Source: Archilochus colubris (lineage: Eukaryota > Chordata > Aves > Apodiformes > Trochilidae). Taken from it: a stretch of 64,000 bases of DNA. Where the stretch lies: contig CM041090.1 of NCBI GenBank assembly GCA_023079485.1, positions 35,614,874 through 35,678,873 on the forward strand, in the 5' to 3' direction. The position numbers and the translations under genes were made by a program. Under the pieces are notes generated by a model, which had not been told where the DNA came from, searched no databases, and was given only the letters and a program-made list of their open reading frames with translations. Shown here in pieces: positions 1-11,326 of the stretch (its first letter is position 1; every line of letters starts with the position of its first letter).

Positions 1-2419
1 ACACCTGCTTTCTTGTTCCCTTGCAACACTTCTGTAGCTTGGCTATGCTGACCCGACTTGTAAAACTTTGTGGTTGTAATTAGCACTACTCCATACAGTA
101 TCATTTCTGTCTCTATGATACTGTCCCTAAATCATCTGTTCCCAAAATTCTAACATCCTGGGTAACTCCATCATCACAGTTTCTTTGTGGAGCACAGGCC
201 ACATTTGTCATTGGGTTCTTAATTGAAATAGCTGCCAATGGTATGCTTCAATAACCCAACTGCCTTGTGCCACCCCACCTTGCTGTGTGTTACTCTGAAT
301 TTGACTCTTTCCAGAACAGGAAGGTGTCAGAATGACAAATTACCTTTCATTACATTAAACAGACATCCCTTTATCTTCTTTAGAAGTGGCTTCTATATTC
401 TATGTTATTTTCTTGTCTTTAAAAATAAAAGAAGATTGTGAATGTTGTCCAGAGTGGTTTCTTCACAGGATTTTTAGTGTTCTGGAGCTGCTGATTTGCT
501 GCTGGAAGATACTAAACATACTGAAGATATTAAAATCTGGATGTTTTGCCATCATAGGTTCTAATGGGTCGGAGAACTGTTTGTATAACAGTGTGATCAA
601 CAGCCTAATAAAATCCATGAGTAAGTTTGTTTCTTTCCTGGACAGAAAGATGAGCAGGGTAGGTCAGTAGGCAGAGAGGAAGACAGAAACTGAAGAGTCT
701 TAGGGAAAGATTTACTAGTTTTTCTTAAAGAAAATTAAATATTAACGTTAGTGTTAAAAGTAATTTTTTTCCACAGGGTACGGTTCTTTGTTTAACAGGC
801 TTCTCTTTCCGTCAGTGCAGTATTTGCTCTCTGTTACTTTGTGAGTAACCAACTTTTGTTACCAGTAAAATACCCAAACAATTTTTTGTTGTTCTTCTTA
901 AAAATCTCCATGAACTTGGAAGTTCCTGCCAACAGGGTCCTTCCTTTCCCCTTAGACACAGGCAGACACAGAGTTCTTGGGCATGTACTTTGCATAGGGT
1001 CAGGTTGCATCCTCATTAGCAGTTTGTTTTATTGCTGTTTTCTTTGGAACACAACAAGGAATGTTTTGGGGTGTCTCTGGGAGCCCAGCACACCCTCTGT
1101 CCTCCTCCAGCTTTGAAGGGTGTGGGTGTGCAGGGAGCCAGGACAGTCCTTTGCCACCTGCCCTGGCAGCAGCCCTGCTGTTTACCGTGGGTGTGCACCC
1201 AGGAATATCCCTTACAGTACTTTCCTCTTCCTGCTAGAGCTTAGCAAAGTGCCTCAGCTGCCGGGTTTATTAATTCACAGTTCAGCAGCACGTTTTCCAT
1301 AGTGAATTTTGCAGGCGTGCATTTCCGTAGTTGCTTTTAAATTGAGTCAATTTAAAATTGAGTGAGACTTAGCAGTCTCACTTGGCTCTTCAGCATGTCA
1401 TTCCTCATTGAACAGAAAACATGGAATCCTGAGCTTCCCATATCTCCAGTGGGCTCCTTGGTACACTGCAGAGTAACATTACTTTCATATGCTTCTTTTT
1501 GAGTGAGTCTTCTGAGTACTGTAGTTACAGAGATACTGAGAGTACAAAAGCATCTGCAACAAGAGGCATGCTGACTTGCAGTTCACAGCTTTCATTTTTT
1601 TTAAAATGACTTCTAACCCTCACGGTTGCAGAAAAAAAATATCCAGATGTGAACTATGCCAAACCTATGGCTGTGAGCTGCTAAGCACAAGTCCTGTGCA
1701 AAGATGATGCCACATATGAGGTAGAATATATGATGTTGGGATAGTAGATAAGCCGAATCCTTGGCTCTGGGCAGAAGTAAGGAAGGCAGCTGCGAAAACC
1801 AGGGGGTGCTGGATGATCCAGGGTCCATCTGCATGCCCAGTTCAGCCCCATCCAGCAGCAGACAGCTGGGATGCTTTCAGAACCATTATCTTCTATTTAG
1901 AAACTATTTGCAGAACTTCATTCTCCTCAACTCCCTGGGCCACGTGCGTTTTTCATTAAGTTCATGTAAGAGTATCAGGAAAGTTGGACACCTGTGCCAT
2001 AAAGTCTTAGTGAGAAAGGTGGATCTAACTGCCCAAAATCCAGTATATTTTGTAATCTCTTGTTGGGAATCTTTGCAGCTGACAGAATGAAATCTTGTCC
2101 TCTTCTTGAGGCCCAGTTTTGCATTGCCACAGAGACCTTGGTTGTGTGTGCCCTTCTGGGGATAGATACAGGTTCTTTACTTAAAGAAATGGATCTTGTG
2201 AAGTTTGCCCTCTAAAGTTTACCCCTTAGGCTCCTGCAGAAAAGCAAGCCTGAAGCTGCCAATATCTAGTTTTTAATAATTATTTAGTTCTGGGGCATAA
2301 CCACCCTGGTTACATTTATGAAAGTCAGAAATCGTGCTTATACAATTCTGACATTTGAAGTAGAGCCCTAGAGAAATTAATTTGTATTTTGGTGGTTATA
2401 TTTCTGAGATATTGCTTTC
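1..2419. other. Unique non-coding sequence, no gene recognised
   Basis: Only short unrelated frames in all six readings, none with recognisable protein features. No CR1 tail, tandem array or tRNA-like structure was seen. The one local structure is a small perfect hairpin at 1361-1382 (9-bp arms AGTGAGACT / AGTCTCACT around TAGC). Confidence 0.6.
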
Positions 2420-2700
2420 TTTTTTTTTTCTTTTTTTTTTTAATAATTTGCATTTTATTACAAAATACAAACTTAGAGGTCCATGCTGCAGCACATAATG
2501 TTATGTTACAATGATTTTATTCACCATCAGTTGATTCAGAGTTGCTTTAATTACATGAATAGCCTCAGTCTGAAGAATTCAGAGTAATTATTCTTGTATG
2601 GCTATACAGAACTTGGTTCATAAGGACTGACAGAGTAAGCAAAATGGGAATGTTGTGTAGTATTGCTGATGTGCAGTGCTCCAAGTTGGAGGAATATTTC
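2420..2700 (-). mobile_element. Possible old antisense retrocopy end (poly-T then TTTATT)
   Basis: A poly-T tract with one C interruption (2420-2441) is followed 12 bp later by TTTATT at 2454-2459. Read on the minus strand this is AATAAA, about 12 bp, then a poly(A) tail, the 3' signature of a retroposed polyadenylated transcript. The sequence left of the poly-T (around 2400-2415, TATATTTCT then AGATATT) resembles the sequence at about 2704-2722, which could be degraded target-site duplications. I do not recognise a parent gene and no long frame survives. Chance poly-T beside an AT-rich hexamer is a real alternative. Confidence 0.25.
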
Positions 2701-4690
2701 TTGTATATTTCTCTTAGATATTTTCATTAGCACCTCCCTGTTTTCAGAAAACCAAAATGTGTCTCTTTTAATGAGAAAGGAACATCTTGATCTTTACTTT
2801 GCAAAGTCAAAATGCTTTATTGTTGCTGTAGTGAAAAACTCACCTGTTTCTAGTAGAATGGTATGATTTCCCAGAAGAGATGAAACTTATCTGTCTTGTG
2901 AAATTAAGGGCTGATATAAAGCTCTTTTTTTTTTTTTTAGTGCATATGATCATTAAAATCCTTGTACTAAATATGGTAAGAAAAAAAGTAATTGAAATAT
3001 ATTCAGTACAGATATGGGTATCATGACATGTAAAATTGATCTCTAAAAATAGTAGAGGAAAAAAGCTCTTCAGTATAAATACATAACTAATAGGTCAATT
3101 AGACAATTCATAAGATATTCATAATGTAATGTGACAAGTTGCAATATGGCATAAAGTGGTGAGAGGAAGGTGAGAACATGTAAAGTAAATTCTGATTTCT
3201 AGCTTTTCATCTAGGGGAAGAACAAACACGTAGTCTGTGAAAAAAACCCCAAACAATATGCACGAAAAATTTAGATACTTTTAAATAATTTTAATTACTA
3301 TCGAACAAATGTTGCCTACAGCTAAGAGAGTGAAAATTGTTAGAGGCAAGACTTTGATACTTCAATAGGCTCCTCTCTAATGAGGGAAAAAAGAAAATTA
3401 TAACACCTTCTTGTTTGTATTATGGTACCATGTACAGCTAAAGTCTGGCTCTCATTATGCTAGAAACTGTTCCAATACAGGTAGAAAAATGGTGTCTTTC
3501 CCAGAAGAGCTGCAAACTGATTCATACAAAGGAGCAAACAAGACTAAATTACAGTAACAAGCAGCAGCTGAAGGAGAGTAAAAGAAAAAGAAGAATCTGC
3601 GCTTTTTTTGCCCTGTATGTATTTAACAGAGCTGGAATGAAAAAGCATTTTGATTTCTCAGGGAACCTGGATGTTCCAACACTTTGAAGCTGTCTGTAAA
3701 GAGGACTGGAGCCTGGGTTATTGTATGCTTGAGTGTTGGCTGTGGCTCCAGCCATGACCCTGCTATCTCTGAGCTCTCCAGTCACTGTGACACTGAGCTA
3801 TACCTGGTAGCCTGCCCTGGACTACAGGCAAGATAATCCCAAGGGTCCTTAATCTTCAGGCAGTTTGCCCAGCAAGATTTGTTGAAGCTGTGGGAGCTGG
3901 ACGCCCTGGTCCTCAGGAGGCTACCAGCTGGGCTGCTCTGAAGCTGAGGCTGGCACATATCCAGTGGAAGCTTGCCTGTTTTCCGAAGGAATCTAATTGA
4001 ATACTTGTCTGTGTGAAATGTTTCTGTTCTGTAAATTGAGACATTCCAAAGAAAAAAAGATTGTTAGAGGGCTCTTTTCCACCAGATGCAGGGAGCAGGT
4101 ACCTGGCGTCTGTTTTGATATATTTAAATATAAATGGATGTATAGGTGATTTATGAGATTGAAAGATAAGGAAACACAATTGGCCATTTTTCTACTTCTT
4201 CATTAGGTGTCCCATATTATTTTCATACTTAGTTGTATTGCAGTAGAGCTCAGGAATCCAGAACTTTATTGTGCTCATCAGAATCAAAACACAGAACAAA
4301 ACAGCCAAAATGCTTTTGTGAGATTTTTGTGGTTAGAATTGAGTTGGAGGAGAGCTCTGGGGAAGGACAGGGTAAGCTCTCCACAACCTAATTCAAGGGG
4401 TGTAACTTCCCATCAAAGAGCATGTGTGATTGAAGGTCAGCAAGGAGATCAGAGCCTGGGAGCACTATTGGGGTGTGGGACATGGGCTGGAGATAACAGG
4501 GCAGCAGGAGAAGAGAGTGGAAGAGAGTTGAAGTGAGGAAGCAGTATAGGGGTCAGACTGGCTGAGCTGAGACTGATAAGTAACTGTTGTTGGGACCTCA
4601 CTGGAAAGCTAGAGATTGGAAGCTGGAAATCCATAAGAATCAAAGTTTTGAAAACTAAAATCCTAGGCATGTAAGACATAGGAAATGGCA
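2701..4690. other. Unique sequence, nothing recognised
   Basis: AT-rich to about 3.6 kb, then a GC-richer patch at about 3.69-3.98 kb with no recognisable domain or repeat tail. A short T-run lies at about 2924-2938. Reading frames are short and unrelated to any family I know. Confidence 0.55.
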
Positions 4691-5137
4691 TAGAGTCATA
4701 GAATGGCTAGGGTTGGAAAGGACAATAAAAAACATCTAGTTCTAACCCCCCTGTCATGGGCAGGGACACCTCCCACTAGACCAGGTTTCTCAAGGCCCCA
4801 TGCAACCTGGCCTTGAACACTTCCAGGGATGGGGGAAGCCACAACTTTGCTGGGCAACCTGTGCCAGTGTCTCACCACCCTCACAGGAAAGAATTTTTTC
4901 CTGATGTCTAATGTAACTCCCATCTTCATGTTTTAAACTACTGTCACTTTCCTTCTCACTACACACCCATGCAAGAAGTCCTGTCCCAGATTTCTTGTAG
5001 TCCCCCTTCAGATACTGGAAAGCCCCTATAGGGTCACTTTGGAGCATTCTCTTCTCCAGGCTGAAAAACCCCAACTTCCTCAGCCTATCTTCACAGGGGA
5101 GGTGCTCCAGCCCTCTGATCACTTTTGTCAATGCCAA
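4691..5137 (-). mobile_element. CR1 LINE fragment, 5'-truncated, minus strand
   Basis: The left edge is the complement of the avian CR1 3' tail (AGAGTCATAGAATGG, then GGGTTGGAAAGGA). The body on the minus strand encodes a degraded C-terminus of CR1 ORF2, the LINE protein with endonuclease and reverse transcriptase. Residue stretches such as KVIRGLEHLPCEDRLRKLG, FSLEKR and AFQYLKGDYK are typical of the last segment of that protein. Another frame gives DIRKKFFPVRVVRHWHRLP, which shows that at least one frameshift separates the two parts. Only the last ~450 bp of the element is present, the usual outcome of incomplete reverse transcription. It is non-functional. The subfamily cannot be assigned without alignment, and the right edge is approximate. 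Confidence 0.92.
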
Positions 5138-7224
5138 CAGTTTTGAAAGTCTGAACTTTTGAATGCTTGAATTTGAAACCCTGACAATTTTTACTTTATT
5201 TTATTTAAATAAATGTTCCACATATTTAGATGTTTCCAATTCTCTTGGTACAGTTTAGCAAAAGAAAAACAATACACTGGCAGCACAAAAGTCAACCGTT
5301 CCCTCCCTTTCCTATTTGTGAGCCATCTTACTGGATTTATTATTCTGCACTGTGTTCTTGGAGGCTGCAGAGGAGGTTACCAGAGCATTTCATTTGAAGA
5401 TTTGGGCATTAGTATGCTCCTAGTAAAACTGAGTCCAGGGCTATCCACCCCTTATCTTTGTCAATCTCCTGGAGCAGCTTATTTGCACTTGACTTCTGTA
5501 ATGCTCCCTCTCTTGATGCCTCCTCCTTGCCTGCAACCATTAGAAGCACTAGAAAGCTTGCAGTATGGAAGAAGTTTAGTTCTGTTTAGTTTTGATAGGT
5601 GTCTGGACCAAAGGCTGCCTGCTTGTGTGTAAGGAGGTTCCACCTCAGCTGAAAAGATGGGCAAGGCATGGGGCATTAGGATTTGAAGCTGATTCTTGCT
5701 GTGCAAGGGGGAATCATTGCTCCTAAGTTAATAGGGAGCTATTCACTACATCCCTTTTTTGCTTAGACTAGACCTGAGTGTCCCAATAACTAAGGCTGTG
5801 AGACAAAAATGCCTTCCTTCATCAAGATCAGGGATTATGCATTGTGTTAATCACAGTGCTCTGCAATAGCTACTCCAGTTTTCTGCTTGGTATTTTAAAG
5901 ATATACAATACATGTATGCTAATATATCTGCATGAGAGACTGTCATGACTCAGAGCCAGTCTTTGGCAGAAACAATAGACCAGACTCACAAACAGGTGGT
6001 TCTCATCACTGGATGCATAATGCTGGATGTATGCATTTTAGCCTCCTGCCCAATGCCCTGAGCTGGTAGAGAATGCAGTATTTTCTGGACATAGCTGTAG
6101 ATGCATTTGCTGGAGAAGGTAACTAAGTGTTTTCTCCTCCGAGGCATCCTGCTTGGTACCTGTATAAATATCTCTAGGCAATCAGGCAAACCAATAACTT
6201 ATAATCTGCCTTTGCTAAGGACAACATTACTATTTTGTGTATGTTAGAAAGAAAAATAGATTTTGAGTGAATGTGGATGTTCTGTTCTTCATTCATGTGT
6301 GACCAAATTCTAATCTCTTTCAGTCTGCCATAAATCCAATATAACCAACTGAAGTCAGTACAGTTCCTGGGGATTTGTGCTCCTGTAAATGAGAACAGAA
6401 TGGAGTTTTTTTTCCTGCCTCTCTCTCTTGTAATAGAAGAAAAGCTGGAATGTCAGCCTGCTTTTACTGCTTTGCTTTACTCACGTTGTCATAAAATGGA
6501 CATAATTTAAACCTTCTTTATTTTTTTAGATTTGGAATATAACAGGAGAGCCTTGATGGTTTCTTATTTTACAGGAATATAAACATTAAAAGTAATTTTT
6601 CTTTTACACATGAATTAGGAAGCATAATTTACTTGAAAGGACCCTATTATATACTCAGTACTCTATTTGTTTATCTAATTGAATAGAAGAGCATTTACTG
6701 CAGCTTCAAAGATAGGCCAATAAACATTTGTCTTTGTATTGTGGCAGCAATGTTTGACAATTGGATTGGGCAACACCCGTTTTAACTTAGGTTTATTTTA
6801 CAGTATTGATTAAGTAAAACTCTGAGTACACTTTCATTCCCTTGCTTGCTCTATTGCTGGAAGTTGGATATTTGGCAAAAGGTGCCAAAAGCCTTTCTTT
6901 TAAGTTGCTTGTGCTACTGTCATTGTCCCTGTTCCCAACAGCACCAGCTCGCCTCACAGCTTTACCTTCTGCTTCACATATCCCTGGATACATTCTGTGT
7001 GCAAAAAGACAGAGAGAAACGAGCAGGAGGATTTTTAATGTACCCACATGTAGAATTTCTGTTAAAATCAAGAGAAAAGCAGCAGAAAATAAACTGCACC
7101 CTTCCCTTTCGTGTGCCATGCTCGTACCAGAACATCTGTCCATCCACTCTGACTACTTCAAATTGAGGAACACCCTGTTCATCAGACTGCTTAGAAAACT
7201 TTTGTTAATTCAGTCAGCTAGATG
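5138..7224. other. Unique sequence, nothing recognised
   Basis: AT-rich DNA without repeat tails, arrays or recognisable frames. Frames of 115-140 codons (around 5213-5632 and 6842-7225) overlap on opposite strands, have no detectable domain and look like chance openings. Confidence 0.55.
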
Positions 7225-7355
7225 ATTCTGTTAAAATTAAACAGAATTATTAAATATTAAAATATTTAAATATTAAAATATTTAACCTGGGGTTTTATTT
7301 GTTTTGGGTTTTATATTTGTTTGGTTTTGTTGGGGTTTTGGGGTTTTTTTTTTTT
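7225..7355. repeat. Low-complexity cluster: hairpin, 16-bp AT duplication, G/T tract
   Basis: Three low-complexity pieces adjoin. An 8-bp inverted repeat (ATTCTGTT at 7225-7232, AACAGAAT at 7240-7247) comes first. Next is an exact 16-bp tandem duplication, TAAATATTAAAATATT, at 7251-7266 and 7267-7282. Then a G/T-rich strand runs from about 7289 to 7355, with G4 runs at 7289-7292, 7332-7335 and 7340-7343 and a terminal T12. The last two G-runs are separated by TTTT. The A+T part should unwind easily. No gene is associated. Confidence 0.75.
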
Positions 7356-8768
7356 CTTCCTAAATAAGTGACATTCTAGATTATGCTGCCTATATCAAAT
7401 AGCTCCTGGAACATCCCTTCTAATCAGTTCCTGTTGGGAGCAGGAGCATCCCACTACTTCTGAAGCTGTGCCAGTGCCTGTAGTGCATGGGGACTACAGA
7501 TGAGATCTTTGTTACAGAAGCATGAGATCAATTCCCCATTCCTGGCCATCCAGTAAATGCATTCCTGACTGAATGTTACATCGTTTTTATTTTCCTGGGA
7601 CAGCATTGCACTTTGTCTCCTCACTGAAAGAGCTACGTTCATTAGATACAGGAAGTCCTGCTAAACATCCATAACATTACACAAACAGCTGCTGGTAGAT
7701 CTTTGAATGCCCAATGACCAGGGGAGAGTTTGCAAGAGATTTGGTTGTTCTTTGCTTTGATTGTTTTCTTCAGCATACTTCAAAATCTGAACTTCTAGGG
7801 GGGGGAAAAAAAAAAGCGCAATATATCCTTAAGGTTGTAGAGGAAACTTTTAAAACATGCACCAATGGAAATCAATACAGTAGTCATTCAAGACAGATAT
7901 GCTGAGAAGCACTCTGAAGTCTGGATTAAAAGAAAAAAACTGCAAAGCATTCATGCAATTTAGATATCATCAATTCAGTGCAGGGAATCTGCAGGTCTGC
8001 AGTGAGCCCTGTCCCATTTTACATTTGGTGATATATTCAGTTTTCCTTGTGGCTCAAGAGTAACTCAATTTTCTCTCCTGTTGATTTGTATTCCCTCTGT
8101 TTTATATGGACAAATCCCATTACTTCCTCTAGCAGTGCACATGGGTAGCTGACTCAGTAATGGAGCTGACCAGAAAAGAAAAAGAGATTTCCAATCTATA
8201 TAAAGTAACTTTGTGTTTCTCTACTTGTTTTGTGTACTTTCCAAGCAGGGGCAACAGACTGCTGAACAGAAACTGTTTTAAAAGCCCAGGGTAGAAGAAA
8301 AACATTTTCTCACACATGCAAAAAAAAGAGAAAAGATCATGACTAATGACAGATAACATGTTTGAGTTCAACTGTTTTGATCATCATCTCTGTGGGTGAG
8401 ATTTAGCAGGTTTTCCACAGAACTTCTCAAGAATGATCCATTGTTTGTGTCACCAGGAGTGCTGCATGCCCTGCTCCAATCCAGCCTGTGGGACAAACCT
8501 GCTGCTGTCACAGTGTTCCTGCATTTGGCTGAGGAGAATGAATCCTTACATTCCGCTGGATGTCAGCTCTGAAATGGTAAAGCACTATGATAGTCATTCC
8601 ATCTGATGGGTGTAGATGTTTACACACTGTACCTTGCAACACCCAAAGATGCCTGACAGCTCTGTATTGTTGATGCTGCTAGTATTGCATGTTCAAGACT
8701 ATACATGGTGCTATTTAGTTCAGTAGTAGTAATTAGTTGGCCAGTAGAATAAACAAAGTAGGGTGGTG
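7356..8768. other. Unique sequence, nothing recognised
   Basis: No CR1 tail, tandem array or protein-like frame recognised. A GGGGGGGAAAAAAAAAA-type purine run occurs near 7799-7815. Confidence 0.5.
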
Positions 8769-8805
8769 TTTTTGTTTGTTTTTTGTTTTTTGTTTTTTTT
8801 TTTTT
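8769..8805 (+). repeat. T-rich tract (T runs broken by single G)
   Basis: T-runs of 3-6 bases separated by single G residues end in T13. This is simple low-complexity sequence. No AATAAA complement or target-site duplication marks it as a retrotransposon tail. Confidence 0.85.
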
Positions 8806-10567
8806 AAATGAGGCCTAATCCATTCATTAATAGCTTTGGGACAAAGATTGAATCCTGTGCTTGTCACCAGTCAATTCTCCTGTCAAGGTACACATTGTCC
8901 AGTATATGTTTTGCTAGATATTACTTCAAGATCCTTACAACAGTAATGCTTTCAGTAATGCCCACCATATTATATCCACCAGTTCAGTTCAGTTCCCAGC
9001 TTCCACTCACAAAAAAATACTCACACAGTATTTTTCTGTGCTACGTTTTTGCACAATGCACTCGTATAGGGAGATGCTGCATTGATTATGATACCCAGAA
9101 TTAGTGGTAGGAAGTTACGGGGAGACAAGTTTAAATGAGAAAGAAGACGTCTGTTTCTGACAGAGTGGAACATTCACCACCAGAACACAAGTTCCAAGAG
9201 AAACCTCCTCCTGGTAGCTCATGGTTAATACCATATTTTTTTTAAGTTTGTGGACAAGTTTGTGGACAGATTCCACCAAGTTTCAGTCACTGTGGGCTGT
9301 GTGACACAAAGTAAGGAGAAGAGCAAGGCAGAAAACACGTTGGCTCTGGTCCAGCACTACCTCCCTCCTGTCTCCTCTTCTCTGATGTCCCTCCTGCATT
9401 CCCAGCAGAATCTCACAACAGCCTGCCAGGGCTGCTGCTTGGTGTGTGATGTAGTGGAAAGAGGACTTAGGTGTCATGTTTCCTCCTCTTCATCCTTCCT
9501 CTTACCCTTTCCTCCCTTGATTTTGGGAATTGTTTCTAGGAGAAATAGGTAGGAGATTTGGCTTTAAAGGAGATGAGTTCTAGAACAAAACAGGAGTCTT
9601 TAGGCTGTTATTTCTATCTGGTCACAGATAATAAAGTAAGCCTGTGATTAACAGATGCTACATCCAGACAAGACAAGATGCTTGGAGCCCTCAAGTGTTG
9701 TTAATATCTGCTGTCAGCCAACAACATAAAAAAAGGTAGCACTTAAGCCCCAAAGTCTTGGAGATTGGCCATGATATAGCGAAGAGTCAAAGTAAGTGCT
9801 TCAGTTCCCTTGCACTATGAGTTTTTAAGGTTTTGTGGTTTTCTGCACAAACTTGGATGCTTGAAATGAATCATCCAGGAAAAAGATGAGTCTTTCTTAT
9901 GACTATGATTTCTTGTCTATATACATAGACACCTGGTACTGTAGGAAAAAGGAAAATACCAGAAGACTTGCAATGATATCTTTTAAACTGGCAACACTGG
10001 ATGCTATTGTACCAGAGAGTGGAACTGTTGTGAGACTGAAGAAGAAGCCTTGGTTTTATTTGTCAAAGCAATTTTGGCAGGTGAGGACATACATTTAGTA
10101 AAAGCAGATTTGCACCTTTCCAACTGCAGTTTCAGTCATAGCAACACATTTTGCAGTTCCCACTCAAGCCAAACTCTGTGTGATGGTAACAGCAATACTG
10201 CTGAAGCAGTTAGAGTTGAATCAAACACCATCACAATCAATCTCAGGCTTCTCAGTTAGTAAACTGAGCAGGAAAGTGTTAAATCTCCAGCAACACTGTA
10301 ATGGGAAACTCTCCAGTCATCCTTGCCTCCTAAGTCACTTGCACACCAAATATAGAAGTAGATCCTCCAAATTAGGTCATCTGTTTGCTTAGTCCTGAAA
10401 GATTTTTATTAAAATGAAAAGTGTTGTCTGTTTCTTCTCCCAGACAGAAAACAAACATTGGCATCTAGAGTGGTGGAAGACGAATACTTGGTTCTGGGCA
10501 ACTTGATTAAAGTGTATTCCCTGTAATGAGCGGTGCCTCCCTTATCCTGCCATTGTGTTCAGACATT
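8806..10567. other. Unique sequence, nothing recognised
   Basis: No repeat tail or recognisable coding segment. Frames are about 100 codons or less, overlap on both strands and lack similarity to proteins I know. Confidence 0.5.
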
Positions 10568-10615
10568 AAAAAAAAAAGAAAAGAAAAAGAAAAAAAAATA
10601 CTAAAAAGAAAAAAG
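10568..10615 (+). repeat. A-rich (A/G) low-complexity tract
   Basis: Runs of 3-10 A separated by single G residues, with one TACT interruption. No polyadenylation hexamer sits at a convincing distance upstream, so it is listed as simple sequence and not as a retroposon tail. Confidence 0.8.
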
Positions 10616-11261
10616 GGCCTGCCCTTTTCCATTGTATAGTCACATTTTCCAAGTTCAGACAAAATGGATTATATAAAAAGCCTTAAAAATAAAAATGAAC
10701 TTTGTCTTTCAGTAAACCACTGAGGCAACTCTTAAATTACATAAATTTTGTGCATTTTCTCTATAGAAAAACTGTTTAAATTAGTCCCTATCCAACCTAT
10801 TAGAGGAAGAAAACAATTCTGATAAAAATGGGCATGGGATAAATCTTATCTGAGCTTTATCTAAAGATTTTCTACTAAAAATGAGGTTGAATTTTACTTA
10901 AAACACTGGATAAGGAAGTAGAGGAAGAAATTACCTGCAGCAGAAGACAGTGTATTTGTGCTGCTATAATTTTATCACTACCATCATTAATACCAACATC
11001 TGCATTTATCTACCAGTGTACATTAAATGAGCAATCCACTAATATATTAGCAGACATGATTAGCTGTAATAGCCCAATTCACTCATCTTTACCAGGAGAA
11101 TCCCAGTGTCTGCATTATGTTTGCCATTACCTTGAGACAGTTGCTTGTGGGCATTCACCTGTGTGCAAACTGGGCATGAAAAATTAAAATTGTGCATCAT
11201 ATGCTTACATTTTGGAAACATTAGAAAGAAGTTATAGTCAGTAGACATATACAGGTATCCT

Positions 11262-11326
11262 CAAAAAAAAACCCCAACCCCCCCAAAAAACCCCCAACAA
11301 AAATACAAAACAACAACAAAAAAAAT
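11262..11326 (+). repeat. A/C-rich tract with minus-strand G-quadruplex motif
   Basis: An A/C-only tract. C-runs at 11272-11275, 11278-11284 and 11291-11295 give four usable G-tracts on the minus strand (the seven-base run supplies two), with loops of about 6, 1 and 2 bases, which satisfies the usual G3+N1-7 rule. It is followed by CAA-rich sequence. Structure is predicted from pattern only. Confidence 0.7.
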
